DNA of 46,877 bases, taken from the IMG/VR virus record IMGVR_UViG_3300030419_007776, positions 1-46,877 of that record. One strand, written 5' to 3'. The stretch comes from a virus. Below are positions 31,926 to 40,353 of this stretch, one piece after another. The first letter of the stretch is position 1; the number at the start of each line of letters is the position of its first letter. The position numbers and the translations under genes are program-made. A model generated the notes under the pieces. It made no database searches and was not told the origin of the DNA. It was given only the letters and a program-made list of their open reading frames with translations.

Positions 31926-32855
31926 ATGAATGTATTAGTAACAGGTGGCGCGGGATTTATCCCTAGTCATATTGTTGATCGTTTATTGGAAGAGGAAAAT
32001 AAAGTTACAGTTTTGGACCTGTGGGAAAGTGATGAGATCAAGGTACACAGGGATAATCCAAATTTCCGCTTTGTAAGGGGTAGTGTATTGGATGAGGGTT
32101 TGATACACGAACTTATGAACGGTAAGGATATTTTAATTCACATGGCGGCAGTGTTAGGCACCGCCGAAACAATTACAACATATGATGTTGAGCTAACTGC
32201 GCACACAAACGTTGTTGGCACCGTTAAGATGTTGAAGCATGCGAAAAGAGCTGGTGTCAAGAAAGTCTTGATCCCAACCACGCCTGATGTACCTTGGATT
32301 AACCCTTACAAGATTACAAAGGCGGCAGTAGAGAAGTTTTGCCAGTTGTTTTCAAATGAATTTGGTTTGGAGGTAATTGCCCTCAAATTGGGTAATATCT
32401 ATGGAGCACGCGAGAGGTGGCTTGATGGTCCAAAGGAGGCCCCGTTTAATTACCAAAAGATTGTTCCCACAATTTTGATGGAAACCTTAAAAGGCAACAA
32501 GTTTTACATCTATGGTGATGGTGAGCAGAAATCTGAATACATTTATGTTGATGATGTCGTTGAATCTTTTATGAGGGCGATCCACTCTGAAAAATATTTG
32601 GGTGGGCAAATAATTCATATTGGTAGCGGCAACAACGCCTCTGTTAACGAAATTGTCGAAGAAGTCCGCAGAGTTTGGGATAGGGAAGTTGAAGTTGAAT
32701 ATGTTGACATGCGCCCCGGCGAGGTACATATCCAAATTGCCTTGAACCCTGAGCCTCTCAAAGAGCATTTAGATTATGAGCTTCAATGGGATTTAGAGTC
32801 TGGCTTGAAAGAGACTATTAAGTACTACGAAGAGATGTACCAGAAGCATTATTAA
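31926..32855 (+). CDS. NAD-dependent sugar-nucleotide epimerase/dehydratase (SDR)
   Basis: 309 aa from ATG at 31926 with GGAGG upstream. MNVLVTGGAGFIPSHIVDRL has the SDR Rossmann motif with Pro in place of the third Gly (GAGFIP for GAGFIG), which is unusual. HMAAVLGTAET, then INPYKITKAAVEKFCQLFS (Y-x3-K) and LKLGNIYGARERW follow. SEYIYVDDVVESFMRAI is the C-terminal substrate region. It resembles UDP-glucose 4-epimerase or dehydratase types. The Pro substitution may change NAD phosphate contacts. A sugar substrate is likely. Confidence 0.82.
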   Translation: MNVLVTGGAGFIPSHIVDRLLEEENKVTVLDLWESDEIKVHRDNPNFRFVRGSVLDEGLIHELMNGKDILIHMAAVLGTAETITTYDVELTAHTNVVGTVKMLKHAKRAGVKKVLIPTTPDVPWINPYKITKAAVEKFCQLFSNEFGLEVIALKLGNIYGARERWLDGPKEAPFNYQKIVPTILMETLKGNKFYIYGDGEQKSEYIYVDDVVESFMRAIHSEKYLGGQIIHIGSGNNASVNEIVEEVRRVWDREVEVEYVDMRPGEVHIQIALNPEPLKEHLDYELQWDLESGLKETIKYYEEMYQKHY

Positions 32856-32868
32856 TCATACAAAAATC

Positions 32869-33525
32869 ATGAAAAGATGGGATATAATTAATCGCTTGAT
32901 TGATGATCGAGGCTATAAAAGATATCTAGAAATAGGCCAACAAAAAGGTCAGTGTTTTCGAGAGGTCCGCGCCCAATACAAGGAAGGTGTTGACCCAAAG
33001 CCTAAAAACTCTCTTGGTGTTGCATGTAAATACATCATGACATCTGATGAGTTTTTTGACAGGCATGCCTCCGGAAAAGAGTACGATATAGTTTTTATCG
33101 ATGGTCTTCACATAAGAGAGCAGGTGTTTCGAGATATTAATAATAGCTTGCGTCACTTAACAGATGATGGAGTTATTATTCTCCATGATTGCAATCCACA
33201 AGAAAAGTGGCATCAAGTGACCTCTGGTGATTCTGAATTGAGAAAACATCGTCGCCTTTGTCGAGGACCAAACGTAAGTGGCGATTGGAATGGGGACGTG
33301 TGGAAGGCTTTTCTGGATCTGAGAAGGTCAAGACAAGACCTTGACATGTACACTATTGATACTGATTGTGGTTGTGGGGTAGTTGAAAGAGGTAAACAAA
33401 GCCTCTATGAAGATCAGTCTGCAACGGAAGCGCAAATGTATGAGTGGGACTATTTTGATAATAATCGTAAACAAATACTAAACTTGATATCGGTAGATCA
33501 GTTTAAGAACAAGTTTACAAAATAA
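32869..33525 (+). CDS. Class I SAM-dependent methyltransferase (Methyltransf_24-like)
   Basis: 218 aa. RYLEIGQQKGQCFREVRAQY (about 19-38) is a SAM loop, with KEGVDPKPK for strand 2. YDIVFIDGLHIREQVFRDIN and GVIILHDCNPQEKWHQ match the metal-binding cap seen in the protein at 22221. A Trp/Arg-rich C-terminal part (SGDWNGDVWKAFLDLR) may hold the substrate site. It probably methylates a sugar or an amine. It lies 13 bases after the SDR stop. Confidence 0.8.
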   Translation: MKRWDIINRLIDDRGYKRYLEIGQQKGQCFREVRAQYKEGVDPKPKNSLGVACKYIMTSDEFFDRHASGKEYDIVFIDGLHIREQVFRDINNSLRHLTDDGVIILHDCNPQEKWHQVTSGDSELRKHRRLCRGPNVSGDWNGDVWKAFLDLRRSRQDLDMYTIDTDCGCGVVERGKQSLYEDQSATEAQMYEWDYFDNNRKQILNLISVDQFKNKFTK

Positions 33526-33545
33526 CAACCATATTGAGCATAAAA

Positions 33546-34550
33546 ATGAAAAAGAAAGTATTGATAACTGGCGGCGCAGGATTTATTGGTCATCATCTCA
33601 TCGAGGAGATGTTGCAGAGAACTGATTTTGATATTGTATCACTGGACAGGCTAGACACCTCTGGAAACCTGAATAGGCTCGCGGAAGTTCTTAGTCAGGA
33701 CAGTAGTTGGCCTAGCCGAGTTCGAGTGGTGTGGCATGATCTAAAAGCACCACTAAATGATATGGTAAGAAAGAGGATAGGTAAGGTTGATTATGTGTTA
33801 CATTTAGCCGCTGGCTCTCACGTGGATCGCAGTATTGACAATCCTATGGAGTTTGTCATGGACAATGTTGTGGGCACAGTCAATATTCTAGATTATGCAA
33901 GGGAGTATTTGAAGGATGAGTTAAAACTGTTTTTGTATTTTAGCACAGACGAAGTTTTTGGACCTGCCCCTGAGGGAGTGTTTTACGAAGAGGATGCAAG
34001 ATATCGTTCAGGTAACCCTTATGCAGCTACGAAAGCAGGTGCCGAAGAACTGTGCATGGCATATGAAAATACATATAAGATGCCTATTGCGGTTAGTCAT
34101 ACTATGAATGTGTTTGGACTTCGACAACACCCAGAAAAGTTTATTCCCCTCATTATTAAAAGAATTCGTGATGGAGAAAAGATTTTTGTTCACGCCGATT
34201 CAACTTGCACAGTGGCTGGTTCTAGACACTACATTCATGCGTCGGATGTTGCTGATGCTGTAATGTTCTTGATGCAAAATGGACAACCCGGAGAAAAATA
34301 CAATATTGCCGGTCGCGAAGAATTGAATAATGAGCAGCTAGTGCAGATTATAGCTGATATCATGGGACAAGAGGCAGATTATGAGTTAATTGATTTTCAC
34401 TCTTCACGACCTGGGCATGACCTAAGATATGCACTCTCGTCAGAAAAAATGAAAAAAATGGGCTGGAATCCACAAGATGTTAGAGTTCGACTCAAGGAGG
34501 TGGTGGCTTGGTCCTTGGCCAACAATAGGTGGCTTGGTGATGAAGAATGA
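33546..34550 (+). CDS. NDP-sugar 4,6-dehydratase-like SDR (RmlB type)
   Basis: 334 aa from ATG at 33546. KVLITGGAGFIGHHLIEEM is the Rossmann motif. LHLAAGSHVDRSIDNPMEFV is the RmlB-type segment, FSTDEVFGPAPEGVFYEED carries the catalytic TDE, and NPYAATKAGAEELCMAYE the YxxxK. FGLRQHPEKFIPLIIKRI and SRPGHDLRYALSSEKMKKMG are typical of dTDP-glucose 4,6-dehydratase relatives. It would make a 4-keto-6-deoxy NDP-sugar. The nucleotide (dTDP, GDP, UDP or CDP) is not determined. No aminotransferase was seen near it. Confidence 0.87.
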   Translation: MKKKVLITGGAGFIGHHLIEEMLQRTDFDIVSLDRLDTSGNLNRLAEVLSQDSSWPSRVRVVWHDLKAPLNDMVRKRIGKVDYVLHLAAGSHVDRSIDNPMEFVMDNVVGTVNILDYAREYLKDELKLFLYFSTDEVFGPAPEGVFYEEDARYRSGNPYAATKAGAEELCMAYENTYKMPIAVSHTMNVFGLRQHPEKFIPLIIKRIRDGEKIFVHADSTCTVAGSRHYIHASDVADAVMFLMQNGQPGEKYNIAGREELNNEQLVQIIADIMGQEADYELIDFHSSRPGHDLRYALSSEKMKKMGWNPQDVRVRLKEVVAWSLANNRWLGDEE

Positions 34551-35206
34551 GAAGGTACACTTATGATTGTGGAAGGTACAATTTTGCGTCGCTTGTAGAG
34601 AGACTCTTTGAATGCAAAGATCTTAGGTTTATCCACGAGAGATTACCAAAACACATAAAATATAATGAACTACACAAGTTGGGTGAAGATAACAAGACTT
34701 GGTACCATAAGGTTTTTTACGAACCAATAAACAGAGGGGAATCCAAAGTCCAGTCTTTGTATGAGAACTTTATTAAAGACGTAGTTTCACACAAGATTGA
34801 GTGCAAGAAGTTTTTGTATCAAAAGTCTCCAACGTTTAGGGTGCACGCCCCAGGAAACATTGCAGTTGGAGGTTGGCACAGAGATCGAGATTATAATCAT
34901 TCACCTCACGAGATTAATTTTTTTCTACCTTTAACGCCTGCTGTTGGCAACAACACCATCTGGGTTGAATCAGAAGAGGATAAGGCGGATTATGCTCCCA
35001 TGAACTGCGACTATGGTCAGTTTTATATCTGGGATGGTGCCAATTTAAAACACGGCAATAAAGTTAATGACACGGGCGTGTCAAGGGTTAGTGTTGATTT
35101 TAGGGTATTGCCATATGACAAATATGATGTAGGTCAAGCCAAATCTTCTGTATCAGCTGGCAAAAAGTTCATTATTGGGGATTACTATAAGCTTTATGAG
35201 AGATAG
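34547..35206 (+). CDS. 2-oxoglutarate/Fe(II) oxygenase-like protein
   Basis: 219 aa, ATGA overlap with the dehydratase. VGGWHRDRDYNHSPHEINFF (about 106-125) supplies the H-x-D iron ligands, GQFYIWDGANLKHGNKVND (about 160-178) the distal His, and SRVSVDFRVLP the Arg for 2-oxoglutarate. The layout resembles phytanoyl-CoA dioxygenase and StrG-like oxygenases. It may hydroxylate or oxidise a sugar or a sugar-linked group in this glycan. Confidence 0.65.
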   Translation: MRRYTYDCGRYNFASLVERLFECKDLRFIHERLPKHIKYNELHKLGEDNKTWYHKVFYEPINRGESKVQSLYENFIKDVVSHKIECKKFLYQKSPTFRVHAPGNIAVGGWHRDRDYNHSPHEINFFLPLTPAVGNNTIWVESEEDKADYAPMNCDYGQFYIWDGANLKHGNKVNDTGVSRVSVDFRVLPYDKYDVGQAKSSVSAGKKFIIGDYYKLYER

Positions 35207-35990
35207 TGGCTTGATTACTAAGGAAATTATTATTGCATCATATAAAGATGATTTGTCCTTTGTGCATCGTTTTCATGAAGATATTGCAGTTACAATATAT
35301 GAAAAAGGCAAGGGCGATGATTGGAAAAAACAAATACTAGAAGATGACGTATTAACTATGCGTGATTTTGAACAGCGCATTGATAATACAGTGTATTTGC
35401 CAAACATTGGAGTGTGTAGTCAAGTTTATCTTTATCACATAGCCAACAACTATGATAGTTTAGCTGACATCAATGTTTTTATCGCTGGTGATTGTTTACA
35501 CGATCACAAAAAGGGCACTCCACCAAACTTAAAGGCTTTCGATATTATAAATAAATCAGATACGCTGACACCGGAGTACGTAAACCTTTCAGGTAAGAGT
35601 GGCAACTTTCCTTTGAGAGGTGAGTGTTATCGCTTTTTTAATCAAAGAGCCCGCGAAGTCTGGCGTGATTTGTTCGAGGAGGAATGCCCCAGAAAGTTTA
35701 CACCAGCAATAGATTCTACTTTTTTGGTTAAAAGGGAAGCTATTCATCGTCGCCCCGTTTCGTTTTATGAAAAGGCCTTAAGTTATATTAACGAAGACTG
35801 TTACAGACAAGATCACTGGAAAATGGATTACAACGGACAGTTTGTTTCCGTAATGGCGCCGTGTAAAAAAAACTTAAATAAATTTCCACATAAAAGTCCA
35901 AAGCATTTTGATTTTGCGGCGTGTTCTTTTTTTGAACACACTTTTCAAAAAATGTTTGATATTGATTTCGATCAATGTGTTGTCGAGTAA
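35196..35990 (+). CDS. DUF3431-like protein, probable glycosyltransferase-related
   Basis: 264 aa from ATG at 35196, overlapping the oxygenase gene by 11 bases. TVYLPNIGVCSQVYLYHIAN (about 67-86) and DINVFIAGDCLHDHKK match the DUF3431 pattern 'P-N-x-G-x-x-x-x-x-Y-L-x-H-I'. RGECYRFFNQRAREVWRDLF and AIDSTFLVKREAIHRRP follow in the order seen in that family. The family occurs with glycosyltransferases, but its chemistry is not settled. Its position between the oxygenase and further transferases supports glycan modification. Confidence 0.6.
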   Translation: MRDSGLITKEIIIASYKDDLSFVHRFHEDIAVTIYEKGKGDDWKKQILEDDVLTMRDFEQRIDNTVYLPNIGVCSQVYLYHIANNYDSLADINVFIAGDCLHDHKKGTPPNLKAFDIINKSDTLTPEYVNLSGKSGNFPLRGECYRFFNQRAREVWRDLFEEECPRKFTPAIDSTFLVKREAIHRRPVSFYEKALSYINEDCYRQDHWKMDYNGQFVSVMAPCKKNLNKFPHKSPKHFDFAACSFFEHTFQKMFDIDFDQCVVE

Positions 35991-35993
35991 AAC

Positions 35994-36740
35994 ATGCAGA
36001 GAGAAGACGTTTTAGTTGTAAATTTCGCTGTAAACGAAAGGACCTCAAAGTTGAGCGAGTTTTGTTTTGATAAGCTTGGTCTAGACAATTATATTACACT
36101 TAAATCTTCAAGCGGGTTTAGGGATAAATTTTTACAGTTTGCAGAGTTGGCTTGTGAAAGCAACTATTCTTACTTCTTAAGAACAGATGCAGATAGACTT
36201 TTGTTTAAGGGTGTCTATGCTTTGTTTTTAGAGTGCGAGAGAGATGACACACTTCTATGTGTAGAAGGCCAGTGTTTTGACTTTCTCATGAATAAATATC
36301 GAGGCGCAACACCTCATTTATTTTCAAGGCAGGCTCTTGAAAGACTCAAAGAGGATAATACTTTAATGCCCGATTCACAAAAGCCTGAGTCTAGATTTAT
36401 AGAAAACATAACCAACAATAAAAAAAATGGTTGGAAAGCTGTTAATTATTTGACAAATCTTCATGATTATGAGCAATACCCAAGCAAGGTCTGCAACACC
36501 TTGGTGAATCGCATTCATCGCGGCCATTTTCACAGACTATACGATCAAAATTATTTAGAAAAGACAAAATATGCTCTTGCAACCAGAGAGGCGATTAAAA
36601 TTTCAAAACAAATAAAAACGAAGAACAGTATGAGTTATTTGGACTTAGACCTCTCTTATCTTGATGATGGGTGGGGGCCATTAGAGAAGATAGAGTCAAT
36701 ATATGAACACTATGAAAAGCTGTACGAGAGATTAAAATAA
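35994..36740 (+). CDS. Putative GT-A-like transferase
   Basis: 248 aa. YSYFLRTDADRLLFKGVYAL (about 57-76) has a D-A-D that could be the GT-A donor motif. The C-terminal half contains NLHDYEQYPSKVCNTLVNR and GHFHRLYDQNYLEKTKYA, rich in His and Tyr. No strong family match by eye. It is overlapped at its last base by the next gene. Glycosyltransferase function is suggested by the DxD and the neighbours only. Confidence 0.5.
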   Translation: MQREDVLVVNFAVNERTSKLSEFCFDKLGLDNYITLKSSSGFRDKFLQFAELACESNYSYFLRTDADRLLFKGVYALFLECERDDTLLCVEGQCFDFLMNKYRGATPHLFSRQALERLKEDNTLMPDSQKPESRFIENITNNKKNGWKAVNYLTNLHDYEQYPSKVCNTLVNRIHRGHFHRLYDQNYLEKTKYALATREAIKISKQIKTKNSMSYLDLDLSYLDDGWGPLEKIESIYEHYEKLYERLK

Positions 36741-37684
36741 TGTTCCAGGCATTTTATAACTTAAAACGATTTCGATATGTTCACGAATCACTTGAAAAAA
36801 CTGGGATGTTTAAGAGAGTCGGTGACGAAAGAATATCTAAAACCGCATGTTTTTATAGTGACGCCATGAATGTTTATATTGACACATCAGATGGTGTTAA
36901 CGAGGATTTTGGCATTCATGAGTATTGTGGACGCGCTTTTAGAGTTATAAAAGATGCCAATGGAAAGCCTTTCTTGTTTTTTAAAGCGGCTCATTCCCCT
37001 GTGTGGTCCTTAAATCTTGCACAAATTATACAAGATAACAATGGTGAAGTTGTACCTTTTTTTAAGTGGTCGTTTAATGAAGATTTCTATCGAAACTTAA
37101 TAGATAAAAAAAAAGAAATTCGCTCTTTAAGAAATAAGTTTGAAAAAAAATATGATGTTGGGTTTTTTTGTGGCCTAAGAGATTATCAATATCCCAAGCC
37201 AAGTAGCCATAACGGTCTTATTTCCTGGGAAGATCACAAAAAATTTAATATTGGCGGAAATAGTAAAAATACAGGCTTCTTTACAACTACGGCTAGAAAA
37301 GATATTCAAAGACAACTAATAGATTCTGGGCTGGTAGTGTTAAGTGGAAAGAAACTGTCTTACAAGGATTATATAAGAGAAAGCTTAAAGTGTAAGGTGG
37401 TTATTAATCCACCGGGAATTGGCGAGTACACATCCAGAATTTTTGATCAATGTTTTATTGGCAACTGTATTGCAATGAGGCAGACATCATATGACCAGGG
37501 CGCTTCTTGGAAACAACATGTGCCACAAATTGATTTTAAAGATGCAAGTTGGCAGAGCAACGTGCAAAAGATAATAGAAGACTATTCAGGTTGGCAACAG
37601 AAGAGTGCGGACTATTATGATAAGTTTTGGGCACCAGACAAAGTCGTTCAATTTATGGTTGAAAAAATAGAGGCAAAGTTTTGA
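36740..37684 (+). CDS. Putative GT-B-like transferase
   Basis: 314 aa starting at the last base of the previous stop. YDVGFFCGLRDYQYPKPSSH and LKCKVVINPPGIGEYTSRIF, then DQCFIGNCIAMRQTSYDQG, resemble the C-terminal donor domain of exostosin-like or GT90-like proteins ('S-L-K-x-h-I-x-P-x-G-x-G-x-x-x-x-R-h-x-D'). No donor residue can be assigned surely. The glycan context favours a sugar transferase. It is followed by a pair of related unknown proteins. Confidence 0.5.
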   Translation: MFQAFYNLKRFRYVHESLEKTGMFKRVGDERISKTACFYSDAMNVYIDTSDGVNEDFGIHEYCGRAFRVIKDANGKPFLFFKAAHSPVWSLNLAQIIQDNNGEVVPFFKWSFNEDFYRNLIDKKKEIRSLRNKFEKKYDVGFFCGLRDYQYPKPSSHNGLISWEDHKKFNIGGNSKNTGFFTTTARKDIQRQLIDSGLVVLSGKKLSYKDYIRESLKCKVVINPPGIGEYTSRIFDQCFIGNCIAMRQTSYDQGASWKQHVPQIDFKDASWQSNVQKIIEDYSGWQQKSADYYDKFWAPDKVVQFMVEKIEAKF

Positions 37685-38136
37685 AGTTTCTATTAACGTT
37701 GTGGCCTCCGGTCCAAAAAGATTGGGCAAATATAGTGGAGATTGTGGCACAAGAGTTTACTGTAAATAATCAGTGGAATTATCGCTACGTCGGCTCTGAT
37801 TGGACAAGTTTTATTATAACACTTTATCACCTGTGCTACGAGGAAGACGAACACCACAAGTATCCAAACATTCCAAAAATGTTACCCAAGGCGGCATATA
37901 TGGAGCAGTTTTCAGTGGACATCTCACTGATTGAAATCACAGTTGAAGACCCAGAGTTTCAAATATATAAAAACGGTAATCCCTATGGGGTCGCAGAGAT
38001 AAAAGATTTAAAAAATAAAATAAGAAAATTGTATGAAGGGAGAATACCAAGATTTTCTGTTATACACAGTTTTGACACTCCAGTTAGAAATGATCTGGTA
38101 GTTGAACTATTTGAGCAGGAGTGTGAGAGGTTTTAA
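37681..38136 (+). CDS. Hypothetical protein, tandem paralogue with the next gene
   Basis: 151 aa from a TTG at 37681 that overlaps the previous stop, with AGAGG about six bases upstream. LLTLWPPVQKDWANIVEIVA at the start and GVAEIKDLKNKIRKLYEGR near the C-terminus align by eye with LGILWAPLSHRWQDILDDIK and YELNLIKDIIRKRFY in the next gene. The pair shares a predicted alpha/beta layout. No known motif. Likely a duplicated protein tied to the glycan. Start codon tentative. Confidence 0.5.
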   Translation: MKFLLTLWPPVQKDWANIVEIVAQEFTVNNQWNYRYVGSDWTSFIITLYHLCYEEDEHHKYPNIPKMLPKAAYMEQFSVDISLIEITVEDPEFQIYKNGNPYGVAEIKDLKNKIRKLYEGRIPRFSVIHSFDTPVRNDLVVELFEQECERF

Positions 38137-38137
38137 A

Positions 38138-38770
38138 ATGAATTTAAATAACATAGAGTGGCAAGAGCAATATTGCTTAGGCATATTGTGGGCTCCATTA
38201 TCTCACAGGTGGCAAGACATCCTAGACGACATTAAAAATCTTGGAGCCAGAGTAGTGTGTGCAGTCGATTACAGTCCAGTTTGTAAAAGCACACAAGAGT
38301 GGGACGATTTTGTTGTCGGCTGTTATCTGGCTCATGAAAAAATTGACAACCCTTCTGTTGATTTAAACTCTAAGATATCTAAAATTCACAGGAAAATACA
38401 ATATGAACATTTAAATGATTTTAAAAGACATGTGTGTGTTGTGGTGTTCGATATTGAAGATCAGGCAAGTATGCAAAAAATTCAGTCCGTTATCTGTGAT
38501 GAACTTAGAAATAAGTGGGATTATACGGAGGAGAGGATTTTAAAAAATAAAAATGGCCTACTGCAATCGGGGCATGTGTATGAGTTAAACTTAATAAAAG
38601 ACATAATTCGCAAAAGATTCTATGATGATCCACGACTTCCGACGTACTACAAAGGTCCTTTTGCTGGCCGCAAGAGAATTGTGCACACCCCGGCCTCTGC
38701 CCTTGGGTGCCACAGTTTATATAAATATTTATTAAATTTTTCACACAAATCAAATATAATAGCCTCATGA
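38138..38770 (+). CDS. Hypothetical protein, tandem paralogue with the previous gene
   Basis: 210 aa from ATG at 38138; a start at 38102 would lie inside the upstream gene. CLGILWAPLSHRWQDILDDI and NGLLQSGHVYELNLIKDIIR resemble the previous protein. The C-terminal tail VHTPASALGCHSLYKYLLNF is an extra 20-residue segment absent in its neighbour. The next gene overlaps by ATGA. No recognised family. A shared role in assembling or sensing sugar donors is possible but not shown. Confidence 0.55.
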   Translation: MNLNNIEWQEQYCLGILWAPLSHRWQDILDDIKNLGARVVCAVDYSPVCKSTQEWDDFVVGCYLAHEKIDNPSVDLNSKISKIHRKIQYEHLNDFKRHVCVVVFDIEDQASMQKIQSVICDELRNKWDYTEERILKNKNGLLQSGHVYELNLIKDIIRKRFYDDPRLPTYYKGPFAGRKRIVHTPASALGCHSLYKYLLNFSHKSNIIAS

Positions 38771-39222
38771 GCATTGAATTAAACATCAATAACGTTAAGG
38801 GTCTAGAACTTCTAAAATCATATAATTTACCTAGAAATAAAATTGTCTTAATGAATAGTTCCTGGCAGGCAATTTTAGGCATTAGGCAAAATGGAGATCT
38901 GGACGTGCTTTGCACGCCGGACATACTTAAACAATTTGAGAAAATTGTCGAGAAACCTGTGTCCATAATGAAATACGTTCATTGGTATTTGGCTCCTTTT
39001 GGTAAGACGCCACAAGAGATCATTGATAATCACTCTGTTGAGGTTGATGGTTTTAAGGTTTTAAAGTTTGGCACGTACAAAGAATGTCTTAAAATAAGGG
39101 CTGAGACTGGCAAGAAGGTGCCCTCTGCTGCAAGATTGGGTAAAAAATCAGAGCGAGACCTATTGTCAGTGGTAAATCTAGTTGATGACGGTACGGGACT
39201 TCCGATAGAAATTCCTGTGTAA
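38767..39222 (+). CDS. Small nucleotidyltransferase-like protein
   Basis: 151 aa. KIVLMNSSWQAILGIRQNGD (about 24-43) followed by LDVLCTPDILKQ resembles the 'G-S/S-x...G-D-L-D-h' motif of minimal nucleotidyltransferases, with Ser and Asp-Leu-Asp in the right order. The rest (KVLKFGTYKECLKIRAETGK) lacks clear catalytic features. It may be a nucleotidyltransferase domain that adds a nucleotide to a sugar or protein. The match is short, so confidence is low. Confidence 0.45.
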   Translation: MSIELNINNVKGLELLKSYNLPRNKIVLMNSSWQAILGIRQNGDLDVLCTPDILKQFEKIVEKPVSIMKYVHWYLAPFGKTPQEIIDNHSVEVDGFKVLKFGTYKECLKIRAETGKKVPSAARLGKKSERDLLSVVNLVDDGTGLPIEIPV

Positions 39223-39246
39223 ATACCAAGCAAGCGGAGACGTAAT

Positions 39247-40353
39247 ATGGAAAACAACGAAAATAATGTTATAACAATCATAGATCCAAATGAGGAACAG
39301 CAGTGTTCTGGTATCGAACGTAACCGGGCAAAAGATCATAGCAAAATTTATTCTCCGTACAAGATTTTAAAATATCAGGATAGAATTGATGAGTTGAAGC
39401 AGGGCAAGACGACGCGCCCAATTAAAGCCAATATTAGATTGCACGGCCTGTGTAATGCAGATTGTAGTTTTTGCCATTGTGAAATGGCAGATGATGCTGG
39501 TGGAACTCGTGGCGACGGCGCTGGCCAAGGCCGAAACGGACTGGAATTTAGGACAGAACCCTTATTGCAGTTTTTCGAGGATTTTGTTTCCCTTGGGGGA
39601 GAGTCCATAGTATTAACGGGCGGCGAACCAACGATCCATCCAGACTTTGAAGCTATCGTCGAGAAGATGAACGATGTTGGTTTAAAGTGGGGGATGTACA
39701 CTAACGCTCTTTTAATAAATCGATATTATGACTCTTTAAAGACTGCAACTTGGATTAGGGTTAGCCTAGATCCTATCTTTTTCAGAAGCAAGCAGAAACT
39801 ATTGCCAAAGATTCGTGAATTGGCAGATTACGGTGTTTTTGTTTCAACTTCAATTGTTGTGTGTAGGACATCAGAAAAGTCCATCACCGCTGAACAGTTG
39901 CCAGGAGTTATAAAAGAACTCAAGGAAAACAATATTCGTATTTTGCGAATTACACCTGATCATTATTTAAGCCAAGATGAAAAGCTTGATTTGGCAAAAC
40001 AATTAAAGAGATTGAAGAAGCAAAATAAAGATATCAATATCATTTTGCAAGACGAAAAATACGAGGCCAACAACCTCCCAGTGGGAAAACCTTGCCATTA
40101 TGCTGAATTTCAGGTACGCTTAGATTGTTCTGGATTCGTTTTTCCGTGCCCATCTCCGATATTGGGCACTGGTAATGGCAAGTACGCATTTGGGAATTTG
40201 TATGAGCAATCGTTTTTAGAAATTTGGAAAAACGTAAACCCAAAATTTATTATCAATAATGATTGCGAGCGCTTCTGTATTCATGCAAAGAAAGTCAAAC
40301 TCTTAGATTATTTGATGGATGAGTCCGGTGATGGCCATGATGAATTCGTCTAA
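39247..40353 (+). CDS. Radical SAM enzyme
   Basis: 368 aa with GGAG upstream of the ATG. ANIRLHGLCNADCSFCHCEM (about 61-80) contains the CxxxCxxC that binds the 4Fe-4S cluster, and ESIVLTGGEPTIHPDFEAIV (about 119-138) the SAM-contacting GGEP. A C-terminal Cys set (FPCPSPILG, NDCERFCIHAKK) resembles an auxiliary cluster or SPASM-like region. Radical SAM enzymes in sugar clusters carry out C-C, C-S or epimerisation chemistry on sugars or peptides. The FrhB-like protein just downstream may be its reducing partner. Reaction unknown. Confidence 0.87.
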   Translation: MENNENNVITIIDPNEEQQCSGIERNRAKDHSKIYSPYKILKYQDRIDELKQGKTTRPIKANIRLHGLCNADCSFCHCEMADDAGGTRGDGAGQGRNGLEFRTEPLLQFFEDFVSLGGESIVLTGGEPTIHPDFEAIVEKMNDVGLKWGMYTNALLINRYYDSLKTATWIRVSLDPIFFRSKQKLLPKIRELADYGVFVSTSIVVCRTSEKSITAEQLPGVIKELKENNIRILRITPDHYLSQDEKLDLAKQLKRLKKQNKDINIILQDEKYEANNLPVGKPCHYAEFQVRLDCSGFVFPCPSPILGTGNGKYAFGNLYEQSFLEIWKNVNPKFIINNDCERFCIHAKKVKLLDYLMDESGDGHDEFV

